Part shown: positions 8,830 through 18,594 of the stretch, in pieces
Layout: each line of letters opens with the position of its first letter
How positions within the stretch are numbered: position 1 is the stretch's first letter
Assembly: GCA_023213215.1 (NCBI GenBank)
Contig: CP096136.1
Coordinates: forward strand, 1,364,001 to 1,428,000
From: Flavobacterium sp. JAD_PAG50586_2
GTDB lineage: Bacteria; Bacteroidota; Bacteroidia; Flavobacteriales; Flavobacteriaceae
Length of the DNA: 64,000 nucleotides
Reading direction: 5' to 3'
Made by a program: the position numbers and the translations under genes
Notes under the pieces: model-generated
The model's input: only the letters and a program-made list of their open reading frames with translations
Told to the model about the DNA's origin: nothing
Database searches by the model: none

Positions 8830-10014
8830 TTATTTAGAATTACCCGCGCCTGTTGCGTTCATTGTGGTAGTTCCTGAGTAAATTCTTCTTGGTGTGTTAA
8901 GGTAATTTACCTGCGGTTTGTTACTTGCTGCCGGCCAGTAATTGCTCCAGCTGTCTGATCCTCCAAAGTTGCCTATGTCATTTCGGGTCAGGTCGATATC
9001 TGCATATTCATCCTCAGGATAACCTGCATTTGAATTGGCACCTGTAGTGGTATACGATGCTGTATTTATCGAAATTATTGCATTCCCGATATTATTGCTT
9101 GCGCTTGTCACACCAATTGTTGTAAACCCAGAAGCAGACATGTTATAAAAAGCATATACAGATGCAGTTGCAACACCACTTACATTTTGTATTTCTGCAT
9201 AGGTTCCCGAACTTGAACTGCTTGTCAGTATATTATTTAGTATAGAAATGAATCCTGTACCTCCCGATGCTAAATTAATGCTGATAGCAGAAGTCAGTCC
9301 ATTGTTTATAACATTATTACGAATCTCATTATTGCTTCCTGTCTTTAATGAAGAGATACTCACTTGACTCGAGGTTAGGAAGTTATTAAGTATTTTGAAA
9401 GCATAGTTTTTCTGATCCATAACAATCCCCGCACCCGTCGAAGTAATGGCGTTGGCAATAAGCTCAATATCATCAGTTGCCGGATTGGTATCAATACCCT
9501 GGTTATCGATTTCTATCTGCAGGCATTTGTTTCCTGTTATCCTTCCATGGTATAACGCAATTATACTATTTACAACACAACCTGAAACATTAAGCGTCGA
9601 ATTTAACTGCCTTGCGCTTACAGCATTGACAGTAGAATTAAAGACATTAACGGTAGTGCGCCCACCGATGGTTTCGTCAGAAATTGCAATGTTATTGGTT
9701 AAGCTCAGGTTGTTTATGGTAACTACCCTTCCTGCAAATGGTGTAATGGAGATGCTTCCCTGCACTATGTATTTTGCAAAATTATTCTCGCTGACAAAAG
9801 TCAGTGATTTGTCGATGGTTAAGTTTTCCAGATAAGGAACTCCACCCGATTTAGGCTTGATAATGATACGGTCTCCATTACTGGCAGCTGTTATTGCCGC
9901 GCTGATAGTTGGGTAAGCGCCACCAGCACCAAAATCCCGAACATACAAATCTGTTGCTGAAGCTATAGTGGTAAATAAACCTGCCATAGCCATAAAAAGT
10001 AATTGTTTTTTCAT
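8830..10014 (-). CDS. Exported right-handed beta-helix protein A
   Basis: 394 residues. The signal peptide MKKQLLFMAMAGLFTTIASA is followed by VRDFGAGGAYPTISAAITAASNGDRIIIKP, the classic entry to a pectate-lyase-like parallel beta-helix, then NLTIDKSLTFVS and many NN/IxxN turns typical of beta-helix rungs. The C-terminus (DLTRNDxGxFGGSDSWSNYWP...LNTPRRIYSGTT...GNSK) is conserved in the two paralogues at 27110 and 29429. There is no T9SS sorting domain, although the neighbouring co-transcribed protein has one. No catalytic residues of pectate lyase are evident, so I call the fold and not an enzyme. Three 21-bp-spaced repeats upstream suggest LytTR control. Confidence 0.82.
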   Translation of the reverse strand: MKKQLLFMAMAGLFTTIASATDLYVRDFGAGGAYPTISAAITAASNGDRIIIKPKSGGVPYLENLTIDKSLTFVSENNFAKYIVQGSISITPFAGRVVTINNLSLTNNIAISDETIGGRTTVNVFNSTVNAVSARQLNSTLNVSGCVVNSIIALYHGRITGNKCLQIEIDNQGIDTNPATDDIELIANAITSTGAGIVMDQKNYAFKILNNFLTSSQVSISSLKTGSNNEIRNNVINNGLTSAISINLASGGTGFISILNNILTSSSSSGTYAEIQNVSGVATASVYAFYNMSASGFTTIGVTSASNNIGNAIISINTASYTTTGANSNAGYPEDEYADIDLTRNDIGNFGGSDSWSNYWPAASNKPQVNYLNTPRRIYSGTTTMNATGAGNSK

Positions 10015-10096
10015 TGTTTTATTTATTATTGATTAATCTAAAATGGAATTAGAGTACAATAATAAATCAATTGCAAATCAGAATTTTAGCGAATGA

Positions 10097-10145
10097 ACTA
10101 ACGCCGTTTAAAAGGATATTAACGCCATAAAACAGCGGATTAACG
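10097..10145 (-). promoter_or_regulatory. Triple direct repeat at 21-bp spacing, candidate LytTR operator
   Basis: Plus-strand A[CT]TAACG occurs at 10097, 10118 and 10139, exactly 21 bases apart. On the gene strand the units read CGTTARTnn. LytTR proteins are known to bind pairs of 9-bp repeats of the form [TA][AC][CA]GTTN[AG][TG] separated by 12-13 bp; the first unit (AACGTTAAT) fits fully. The site lies between the LytTR gene and the beta-helix gene, 80-130 bases upstream of the latter's start. Confidence 0.6.
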
Positions 10146-10162
10146 TTTTTGGGGATTCGCAG

Positions 10163-10912
10163 TTAAAGGCTTTCCAGCGAAATAAGGAACTCTTCTTTCT
10201 TGCGGATGGAAAGCGGGATTACCGTTTTATTTTTCATGACAATGGTGTTTCCGCCATCGGCCTTGACAAAATGGTCAAAGTAGGCCATATTGATTAAGTG
10301 TGATTTATGTGTGCGGAAGAAATTATAAGGCCTCAGCAATGTTTCATACTCCTTAAGCGTAGAGGAAACAATAAGCTTGGGAGCGTTTATAAACTGGAAC
10401 GTAGTATAGTTTTTATCTGCCTCACAATTGATAATATCCTGGATATTTACCGAGTATATTTTGTCTGCGGTCTTAAGCACTAGTTTCTGAAGGTCTTTAG
10501 GGCGTTCGAGGTTGGCAAATAGATTGTGGAGCTTCATATCAAAGACTTCTTTGGTTAGCGAGTCTTGCGCTTTCTTGACAGCTTCCTTTAATTCTTTCGG
10601 ATCAAGCGGTTTGAGTAAATAATCAATAGCAGAGAAACGGAATGCCCTGATGGCAAAATCCTCATAGCCCGTAATGAATATTACCTTGAAAGAGATTGGG
10701 CTTAACTTCTGAAGCAGGTCAAACCCGGTTCCGTCGGGCATTTCAACATCAAGGAAAACAAGGTCGGGCAATAATTCCCTGATTACCCTTATTCCCGATG
10801 CCACAGAATCTGCCTGTCCCACAATAGCAATTTCAGGGAAACCCGATTTTATTATGCTTATGTTTTCCTTTCGGATGCTTTCAATATCATCAATAACGAC
10901 GGCTCGTAACAT
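10163..10912 (-). CDS. LytTR-family response regulator 1
   Basis: 249 residues. The N-terminal receiver domain (about 1-120) begins MLRAVVIDDIESIRK with the acidic pocket DD, has the phospho-acceptor aspartate in LVFLDVEMPDGTGFDLL, the conserved threonine in VIFITGYEDFA and lysine in DYLLKPLDP. A linker leads to a LytTR DNA-binding domain (about 145-245) with YSVNIQDIINCEADKNYTTF and FFRTHKSHLINMAYFDHF. It starts 5 bases after the cognate kinase on the same strand. A close paralogue lies at 32394. It probably activates the beta-helix gene downstream through the repeats at 10097-10145. Confidence 0.92.
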   Translation of the reverse strand: MLRAVVIDDIESIRKENISIIKSGFPEIAIVGQADSVASGIRVIRELLPDLVFLDVEMPDGTGFDLLQKLSPISFKVIFITGYEDFAIRAFRFSAIDYLLKPLDPKELKEAVKKAQDSLTKEVFDMKLHNLFANLERPKDLQKLVLKTADKIYSVNIQDIINCEADKNYTTFQFINAPKLIVSSTLKEYETLLRPYNFFRTHKSHLINMAYFDHFVKADGGNTIVMKNKTVIPLSIRKKEEFLISLESL

Positions 10913-10917
10913 AGGGT

Positions 10918-13032
10918 TTATTTTTCGTAAATATAAGGTATTTCAAAATGGACTTTTGCTCCGGCAATAGTACCATCGATACCTGTAATGTTATCCGTTT
11001 GTATAGAAAAGTCCTTGTTTTTTGTATAATGCGTCAATCTTTCGCCGGTAATTTTCATCGCCATCGATTTGTGGCTGCTGCTCTTTGTGCCTTTGCCAAA
11101 ACCTTTGCCGTTATCAAGCACCTCAAAGAAAAGCCTGGCTTCCTTAAGGTAAAACCGGATGCTTATCCTGTTGCCTTCACCCGTGTCGCCTAACCCGTGC
11201 TTAATGGCATTTTCTATGAAAGGCTGTGTGAGCATCGGCGGTAAAAAAACAGATTCGGTATCAATAGCTTCATCAACTGTAATGTCAAATTCGAATTTGT
11301 TGCTGTACAGAAGCTGTTGGATAGACAGGTAATTTTCAATCATCTCTACTTCTTCGTCCATTGCGATATAATTTTCCTCAGAGTTTTCAAGCACCTGCCT
11401 TGTAAGCTTAGAGAATTTATCAAGGTAATCAACTGCGGCTTTTTCCTGTTTATCGTTAATTAAACTCCTTATGTTTTGCACCGAATTAAAAATAAAGTGT
11501 GGGTTCATTTGCGAAATAAGGAGTTTTTGCCTGATCTGGTTTTTTCAAGTACAGCTATCGCCTGCTTCTGCCGGTTGGTTCCTGTAATAGAAATACACTC
11601 CCAATATAAGTGCCAGCAGTATTCCCGAAAGCCCAATAAGCCAGTTGTTCTTTGCCGCAGCTTTCTTTTCTGCTATCAGTTTCTGTTTCATTTCCTTCCG
11701 CTCAAAATCATATTTCAACTGTTGCTGCGCAAGCCTGCTTTTGGATTTCTCACGGGCAGTTTTCTTTTGTGATGCAAGCCTGATTGATGATACTTTCTTT
11801 TCCCTGTCGAGCTCAACGGCAGTTAATTCCTTTTGCTGGAGTATCTTTTGCTGAAGCTCTTTTTTCTCAAAATCATATTTCAGCTGCTGTTGGGCAAATT
11901 CATTCTTGGATGATTCCAGGCTTGTTGAGTCTTTAATAGTGACTAAATCTTCATGCATTTTGAGTGCCTTGTCATATTGCCCGGTTTTCTTATATGCCAA
12001 ATAAAGTAATTTACTCAATCCCGCCATTGCCCTGAGATCCCTTAATTTCTTTCCTATGGCATAACTCAATTCTCCATATTCAGCTGCCTGGGGATAATTT
12101 TTACTCTTATAAGAAATCACCGCCGCATTACCATAGATGTCCATCTTAGAGATTTCATCCTTAGACAGGGCCAAAGCCTTCTTAAAATAGTCCTGTGCTT
12201 CGGCAGCATTTCCCAAATCATTACTGGAATTTGCCAGCTGGACGAGTATAGAAGACTCCGACCGGGGGTCATTATTCATTTTTATAATTTCATAGGCTTT
12301 AAGATAGCACTTATGGGCTTCAGGATAGTTTTTAAGGTGTGTGTAAGCCGATCCGATATTGTTATGGATAACCGCTATTTCATGCCGGTCGCCAATAGTC
12401 AGGTTTGCAGGTGGTTTATCATAATAGGGCAGTGCCTTTTTTAGGTAAACGATTCCTTTTGCATAATCACGCTGCATTATAGCAGTAGTTCCAAGCTCCA
12501 TATTTAAAGTGGAAAGCCCTGATTCGTATTGTGCACTTTCATAATACTTAAGAGCCGCAAAGAAACATTTAAAGGTGTTAGGCCAATCCGCAATACGACG
12601 GTAATAGGTACCTTTTCCCACTAATGCCTGCGACATTGCATTATAATCCTTAGAAGCCTTCAAATACTTAATTGCCTCATCAAAGTGAACTGGTGCCTTA
12701 TCATCACCATCATTGGTTTCCTTTTTGGCAATATTGTAATAATAAGCCCCGGCAGCATGTAAATATTTGTTTTTGACTTTAGGATGAAGGTTTTTCAGCT
12801 TTAGGCCTTTAGTAAAAATTGGCAGCAACTGATTGTTGAGCGCCATACATTCTTTACTGAACCCTACCGTCTTATCCATTGCTGCAATAATACTATTCAG
12901 ACGTACTGTATCGTTAACTGTATGGCTGCCCTGTATCGGTTTTTGGGAACCAATAGTGATGTCCTGTGAATAGGATATTGAAAAAGCGAAAAGCAAAGCA
13001 AGCAGGGAAGCTAATCTCGTAATTTCGGACAT
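10918..13032 (-). CDS. TPR sensor histidine kinase, LytS/YehU type (two compensating indels)
   Basis: About 704 residues. Order: signal peptide (ending FSISYSQ); TPR repeats (about 30-350); a charged coiled coil with repeated LAQQQLKYDFE segments; a membrane helix NNWLIGLSGILLALILGVYF; His_kinase domain with the phospho-acceptor in MNPHFIFNSVQNI (about residue 512); and an HATPase domain with FIENAIKHGLGD and DNGKGFGKG. The frame is disturbed by an extra G/C near 11571-11578 and a short T run at 11540-11545. Together they keep the outer frames aligned but create a stop at 11545. Removing and adding one base restores AIAVLEKNQIRQKLLISQMNPHF, as in the paralogue at 33150. The ATG at 13032 is preferred to an upstream TTG. 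Confidence 0.85.
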
Positions 13033-13246
13033 AACAGGCTTCAATTGATATAATGGTTTAGAATAAATAATGATTTAACTTCTGTAAATATATAGATTTT
13101 GCAATAACAAAATTTTCATTGTATGTTACCAAATTAAAATTTGAATTATAATCAATTATCAACTAATTCAGAAAGAAAGAAAGTATAATCGCTACTTTAA
13201 GAAACCTTTACGACCACCATCCCTCGTAATTTCCTAACTTTACATT

Positions 13247-14266
13247 ATGGAAATAGGAATAGACAGTTTCGCATCAGCCCTCTACGGAGACAAAAATGAA
13301 TTAAGCCCTGTTGCTGCAATGGAGCAGCTTCTCGAGCGTATTGAGCTGGCCGACCGTGTTGGGCTTCATGTATTCGGTATTGGCGAGCACCACAAAAAAG
13401 AGTTCCTCGATTCGGCAACGGCAGTGATACTAAGTGCTGCAGCATCAAGGACAAAAAACATAAAACTGGCAAGTGCCGTAACAGTACTAAGTGCATCAGA
13501 TCCGGTGCGGGTATACCAAAGTTATGCTACACTCGACCTCATCTCAAAAGGAAGGGCAGAGCTGGTGGTCGGACGCGGATCTTCAATAGAGGCTTATCCC
13601 CTTTTTGGTTTCGACCTAAAAGACTACGATGCACTCTTTTCCGAAAAACTGGATTTACTGTTAAAGGTGCGCGACAATGAGTTCGTAACCTGGTCGGGCA
13701 AATTCCGTCCGTCTTTAAATAACCTCGGTGTTTACCCACGCGCATTCCAGGAAAAGTTACCAATATGGCTGGGTGTTGGTGGTACGCCACAATCCTTTGT
13801 ACGTGCCGGTTCGTTAGGCTTGCCATTAATGGTAGCCGTCATAGGAGGCGAAACACATCGCTTCCGTCCGCTTATAGACTTATACCGCCAGGCAGGTGCA
13901 GCAGCAGGCTACAAACCCGAAGAACTAAAGGTAGGACTCCATTCACCAGGTTATGTAGGCAGCAGCAGCGAACAGGCAGTAACCGATTACTACCTGGGCT
14001 ACGCAGAACTGTGGACTAAGTTAGGTAAAGAACGTGGCTGGCCACCGGTAACAAGGCCGCAGTTTGAAAGCCTTATTGACATGCGGGGCGTATTGGTAGT
14101 AGGCGGCCCGGAACAGGTAGTCGAAAAGATATTACGCCATAGCGAATCGCTTGGAGGCATTAACCGCTTTACCTTCCAAATGGATAATGCCGGACTTACA
14201 CACGATCAGTTAATGAGCTCTATCGAGTTGATAGGGACAAAGGTGATTCCGTTGGTTAACGCCTAA
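13247..14266 (+). CDS. Luciferase-like flavin-dependent oxidoreductase
   Basis: A 339-residue protein spanning one bacterial-luciferase (LLM) TIM barrel. It begins MEIGIDSFA and has family hallmarks: RIELADRVGLHVFGIGEHH near residues 30-50, SAVTVLSASDPVRVYQSYATLDLISKGRAELVVGRGS around 77-113, and LPIWLGVGGTPQSFVRAGSLGLPLM in the second half. Such enzymes use reduced flavin (FMN or F420; Flavobacteria would use FMN) to oxidise an organic substrate with oxygen. The substrate cannot be told from sequence. It is a single gene, convergent with the DUF4130 gene, whose stop lies 13 bases away. Its length and complete barrel indicate an intact gene. Confidence 0.85.
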   Translation: MEIGIDSFASALYGDKNELSPVAAMEQLLERIELADRVGLHVFGIGEHHKKEFLDSATAVILSAAASRTKNIKLASAVTVLSASDPVRVYQSYATLDLISKGRAELVVGRGSSIEAYPLFGFDLKDYDALFSEKLDLLLKVRDNEFVTWSGKFRPSLNNLGVYPRAFQEKLPIWLGVGGTPQSFVRAGSLGLPLMVAVIGGETHRFRPLIDLYRQAGAAAGYKPEELKVGLHSPGYVGSSSEQAVTDYYLGYAELWTKLGKERGWPPVTRPQFESLIDMRGVLVVGGPEQVVEKILRHSESLGGINRFTFQMDNAGLTHDQLMSSIELIGTKVIPLVNA

Positions 14267-14278
14267 CAAAGGCAGTCA

Positions 14279-15035
14279 TTAAGGCCTCTTCTCCGTCAGA
14301 TACCTCCAATACCGTTTAGGCACATGGCGAATATGGAGTTTCATATTTTTCCGCGCTACGATGTTGGTGCATATGAAGTAATCTTTCCATAATAATCCGT
14401 AGAGTTCTTCCTTGCCATGCAATAAATCTGATGGCGTCTTTATGGCTGGTGTTTCCTCAAGGAGGATTTCTTCTACTTTCTGCAAATCAGAATAAAGGCC
14501 GTAGTTTCTTTTTAGGTCGTAAATAATCCAGCGTTGGTCGGCATAACGGTTTTTGAAGAATTGAGAAATTAAGGGCAAGACGTTAAAATCGGGTTCTATA
14601 GAAGCATAGAAGATTCCGTCAGCAGTTTCCTGAAAACGAATAAAAGCTTTCATCCGATGCTTTTCCCGGTTTACGCTTCTTTCCATTTGGGTAACGGCAA
14701 GCACTGCCGGATGCCCAAAGTTATTTTCGGCTCCTTTTGGATTGTTAAAAATATAACAGGCAAAATGAAACAGTTGCTGAAAGGTCGCTGCATCTTCTGA
14801 CAAAAATGCTTTATAAAACCGAAGCAGCCATTCACCGCCAATCTTTTTCTTTAGCCCTTCCCAAACGCGTTTGGCTTTGGTTTCGTCGCTGTCTATTTCG
14901 AGCACTTCATCAATAAGTACGGGTTCAAAATGCTGCCGTGCAATTAATTGTATTGAGCTGGGTTTGCGTTCATTAAAACTCAAAGACAGCCGTAAGTAAT
15001 CCTTCTAAAGAACCATCAAAGACATAAATGGTCAT
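14279..15035 (-). CDS. DUF4130 / TIGR03915-type DNA-metabolism protein (frameshift near start)
   Basis: About 251 residues after correction. The family always accompanies the radical-SAM protein of TIGR03916 type, as here. The proposed start at 15035 overlaps the upstream stop by one base (TGATG) and reads MTIYVFDGSLEGLLTAVFEF, the family's usual opening. The frame then fails at the four-base A run 14975-14978; removing one base joins it to NERKPSSIQLIARQHFEP. The body shows GGEWLLRFYKAFL, NREKHRMKAFIRFQETADGIFYASIEPDFNVLPLI and DQRWIIYDLKRNYG, characteristic of DUF4130. The biochemical role is unknown; it is thought to act in DNA repair or modification. Without correction only a TTG start at 14983 is available. 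Confidence 0.75.
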
Positions 15036-16291
15036 CAGAAAAGGCTTAATTGGTTTTGTGGAATCTTGAGGTATTGGCTGTTGCTTTCAGAAAGGATTAA
15101 GCCTTTTACCTGTATGGCATCGGGAGTATTGAGCTGGAAAACACTATCGGCACAACGGATAAAATGCTTGGCGCGATTGTACGCAATTCCAATCTTCTGT
15201 AATTGTTCGGAACGCAGTTTGCCAAACTTACGGGCCATAACAATCTTTTTGGCAGAAGTCACTCCGATACCCGGAACGCGCAGGATCATTCGGTAATCGG
15301 CCGTGTTGATGTCTATCGGAAACTGTTCCATATTGCGGAGCGCCCAAGAGAGTTTCGGGTCAATATCGATATCCAGATGCGGATTTTTGACGTTTAGTAT
15401 TTCGTGCACATCAAAACCATAGAAACGCATAAGCCAGTCGGTTTGATAAAGTCTGTTCTCCCTAAGTAAGGGCGGCTGGCTTCCAATAATTGGCATTCGA
15501 TCATCATAACTTATAGGGATATAGCCCGAATAATACACACGCTTCAAATCATAATCCTTATAATATTGATTCGCACTATACATGATCTCCATATCGGTTT
15601 CAGGAGTGGCGCCAATAACCATTTGGGTACTCTGCCCTGCCGGTACAAATTTAGGCACGTGTTTGATTAACTTCTTTTCATCCTTTAGCGCTATGATACT
15701 ATCCTTGATAAAGCCAAGTGGTTTCTTTACATCTTCGTGGGATTTGTCAGGCGCGAGTAATTTGAGTCCGGCTTCGGTAGGCATTTCGAGATTGATGCTC
15801 ATACGATCGGCATACAATCCGGCTTCGGTGAGTAGTTCCTGACTGGCACCGGGAATAGTCTTTAGATGGATGTAGCCATTGAAGTTATTTTCGAGCCTTA
15901 GCTTTTTGGCAATGCGTACCAATCGTTCCATCGTATAATCGGCATTTTTGAAGATGCCTGAGCTTAAGAACAGTCCTTCAATATAATTCCGGCGATAAAA
16001 ACCCATAGTGAGTTCCACTACTTCATCCACAGTAAAGGCAGCTCTTTTAACATCATTGCCCTTTCGCGATACACAGAAAGCGCAGTCGAATATACAATGG
16101 TTCGTTAAAAGGATTTTAAGAAGTGATACACAGCGTCCGTCTTCGGTATAGGTATGGCAGATACCGGAACTGCTGGCGTCGCCAAGGCCTTTGGTGGTAT
16201 TCTTGCGGTTACTTCCGCTTGACGAACAGGAGACATCATATTTAGCAGCATCTGCAAGGATTTGCAGCTTTTCACGGATTCTTTCAGACAT
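15035..16291 (-). CDS. Radical SAM protein of the putative DNA-repair family (TIGR03916 type)
   Basis: 418 residues. The radical-SAM cluster motif is CIFDCAFC (CX3CX2C, about residues 66-73), followed by an SSGIFKNADYTMERL core and SINLEMPTEAGL. The C-terminal third carries a helix-hairpin-helix (DYRMILRVPGIGVTSAKKIVMARKFGKL), indicating DNA contact. The last residues are NQLSLF, and QLSLF matches the sliding-clamp-binding consensus QL[SD]LF. It is translationally coupled to the DUF4130 partner, the standard arrangement. The reaction is not established; a radical-mediated DNA base repair has been proposed for the pair. The gene is intact. Confidence 0.87.
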   Translation of the reverse strand: MSERIREKLQILADAAKYDVSCSSSGSNRKNTTKGLGDASSSGICHTYTEDGRCVSLLKILLTNHCIFDCAFCVSRKGNDVKRAAFTVDEVVELTMGFYRRNYIEGLFLSSGIFKNADYTMERLVRIAKKLRLENNFNGYIHLKTIPGASQELLTEAGLYADRMSINLEMPTEAGLKLLAPDKSHEDVKKPLGFIKDSIIALKDEKKLIKHVPKFVPAGQSTQMVIGATPETDMEIMYSANQYYKDYDLKRVYYSGYIPISYDDRMPIIGSQPPLLRENRLYQTDWLMRFYGFDVHEILNVKNPHLDIDIDPKLSWALRNMEQFPIDINTADYRMILRVPGIGVTSAKKIVMARKFGKLRSEQLQKIGIAYNRAKHFIRCADSVFQLNTPDAIQVKGLILSESNSQYLKIPQNQLSLF

Positions 16292-16407
16292 GGGGCTTTT
16301 TCATTTAATAGCAATCCTTAAAGATACTAAAGCCTGTATTGACCTTTTACTGAACAAATGTTAATGTGAGGAATTGTCACACATCCATCTGTACAAATAC
16401 AACTGTC

Positions 16408-17930
16408 TTACTTTAATTTGCTGATTTTATAAAGGTCATGCCTACGGTCTTTCAAAATCCGGACGCTTCCGTGTTCGTGCAGTTTTTTCAGCAAATCCAA
16501 ATCCACATCAACAATCAGTGTCATCTCGGTATTTGGAGTAGCTTCGGCTTTAATACCATTGCTTGGGAAGGCAAAATCAGACGGTGTAAACACAGCAGTC
16601 TGTGCGTATTGAATATCCATATTGTTTACCCTTGGAAGATTGCCGACACAACCTGCTATGGCAACATAACATTCATTCTCGATGGCTCGTGCCTGTGCGC
16701 AGTGTTTGACACGTGTATAACCATTCTGTGTATCTGTCAGGAACGGTACAAAAGAATTTCCATTCCTTCATCGGCCATCAAACGGGACAATTCAGGAAAC
16801 TCTACATCATAGCAGATCATTATTCCTATTTTACCACAATCGGTATCAAAGGTCCTGATTTCCGATCCGCCTTTCATTCCCCAATACTGAACTTCATTAG
16901 GCGTTATATGGACTTTAGTATACATTTCCGATGTACCATCGCGTTTGCATAGGAATCCAACATTGTAAAGATTGCCACCTTCCATATAAGGCATGCTGCC
17001 GCTGATAATGTTGATATTGTATGAAATGGCCAGTTCCTGGAATCGCTTTCGGATAGGCTCACAATACTGTGCAATTTCGCGAATAGCATCTGATTCGGAA
17101 AGGTGATTAAAATCGGCCATCAGAGGCGCAATGAATAATTCCGGGAACAAAGCAAAGTCACTTCCATAACCCGAAACTACATCAATAAAGAATTCACACT
17201 GCTCAAACAAGGCTTCGATATTCGCAAGCGGACGCATCTGCCATTGTACCAGGCCAAGACGGATAACAGATTTGCGGACATTGATTAGCGTTGGACTCTT
17301 ATCGTAATAGATGTTGTTCCACTCCAGCAAAACCGCATAATCCTTAGATGCTGCATCGCCAACAAGATAGTTCTTCATAACACGGATTACGTGAAATTCA
17401 TTGCTAAGCTGAAACGAAAGCACCGGATCATACAACTCCTTAAGCCTTACTTTTTCAATATATTTCTTTGGAGTAATAGTTGCGGCATGCTCTGTATAAT
17501 TAGGAATACGTCCGGCAAAGACAATAGCGGAAAGATTTAACTGTTCGCATAGTTCCTTCCTGGAATCGTAAAGTCGGCGTCCGAGTCTTAATCCGCGATA
17601 GTTGGGATGAATAAAAACATCAATACCGTATAGCACATCTCCTAAGGGATTGTGTGTGGAGAAAGTATAATTTCCTGTAATATCTGTATAGGAATGATTC
17701 GCAAGCACCTGCTCGTTGGTCACGATAAGCGAAAGGGCTGAGCCTACAACTATATCGTCAACAAGGATGACCAATTGTCCTTCTGGGAAAATCTCAAGCA
17801 GTTTCCTGATATGATGTTCTTTCCAATATGAACCTTCCATCTCGCTGTAGGCCTGAACCATCGAGGATTTGAGTTCGTTATAATCTTCGAGGCGGAGGTT
17901 GCGGAGTTCGACTTTGTTTATCTGGGGCAT
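16408..17930 (-). CDS. GNAT-carbon-nitrogen hydrolase fusion (one frameshift)
   Basis: About 507 residues after correction. Residues 1-215 form a GNAT acetyltransferase-like domain (DVFIHPNYRGLRLGRRLYDSR is the acetyl-CoA loop). Residues 220-507 form a nitrilase-fold amidase with the catalytic triad visible: Glu in FALFPELFIAPL, Lys in MYTKVHITPNE, and Cys in GIMICYDVEFPE. The frame breaks just after this at an A run of four (16750-16753). A fifth A gives ILFVPFLTDTQNGYTRVKHC and runs on to ISKLK at 16408. The fusion is a known Bacteroidota and proteobacterial architecture of unknown substrate. It is a stand-alone gene. Confidence 0.82.
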
Positions 17931-18009
17931 ATCTCTTGCTGCTATTTATTGGGTAAATTTAAGAAAAATTGGCTTCACTACCGGCTCCAAACCTGATAAA
18001 GGATACTCT

Positions 18010-18594
18010 TCAGCTAACCAAACTAAGAATAAAAGCCACCATCTCATTTGGAGACAATACATAATCCGGAGTAAGATGTTTTAAAGCATATTCGGGCATA
18101 AACGGAACTTCTGCGGTCTCTGGTGACTGCACTATTACAACGCCTTCACTATCTTTTACAGCAAGTAAACCATCAGTACCATCATTATTGGCTCCTGAAA
18201 GCAAAATAGCTATTAATTTATTTCTGAAAACATCTGCGGCCGATTCAAACCCAACATCAATACTGGGCCGGCTGTAATGCACCTTTTCGGAAACGTCGAG
18301 GGAGAAAGTCAGATTGGTTTCAAAAAGCAGATGGTAATCAGCTGGTGCGACATAAACACGTCCGGACTGAATGGCTGTTTTGTCCTCAATTTCAATAACA
18401 CGAAGACCACTTTTCATTCGGAGTAATTCTTCCAATACATTGTCATCGGTATTGCGACGGTGAACAATTAGGACAATGGCTATTGAACTGATATCCTGCA
18501 ACTGTGGAAGCAACTGAAGGATTACCTCAAGACTGCCTGCAGAGCCTCCGATGACGACTACTCTTTCAGGAGAATTTAGTTGATTTTCTTCCAT
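18010..18594 (-). CDS. cheB: CheB-type methylesterase, no receiver domain
   Basis: A 194-residue stand-alone CheB catalytic domain. The triad is visible: Ser in VVIGGSAGSLEV, His in IVLIVHRRN, and Asp in LLSGANNDGTDGLLAV. Unlike E. coli CheB it lacks an N-terminal receiver, so control must come from partners. It overlaps the end of cheR by 19 bases and is the last gene of a five-gene signalling operon. No methyl-accepting chemotaxis protein is present. The pair therefore more likely modifies a sensor kinase of this stress operon than a flagellar chemoreceptor. The substrate is inferred, the fold is clear. Confidence 0.87.
   Translation of the reverse strand: MEENQLNSPERVVVIGGSAGSLEVILQLLPQLQDISSIAIVLIVHRRNTDDNVLEELLRMKSGLRVIEIEDKTAIQSGRVYVAPADYHLLFETNLTFSLDVSEKVHYSRPSIDVGFESAADVFRNKLIAILLSGANNDGTDGLLAVKDSEGVVIVQSPETAEVPFMPEYALKHLTPDYVLSPNEMVAFILSLVS

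Noticed and set aside
10918..13032. Two separate genes (TPR protein and short kinase)
   Set aside because: Both parts are in the same frame with two compensating indels between them, and the paralogue at 33150 is one continuous protein.
13539..14019. Long antisense or alternate-frame ORFs in the luciferase-like gene and elsewhere
   Set aside because: They are shadows of well-supported genes, with arginine-rich or otherwise unlikely composition.
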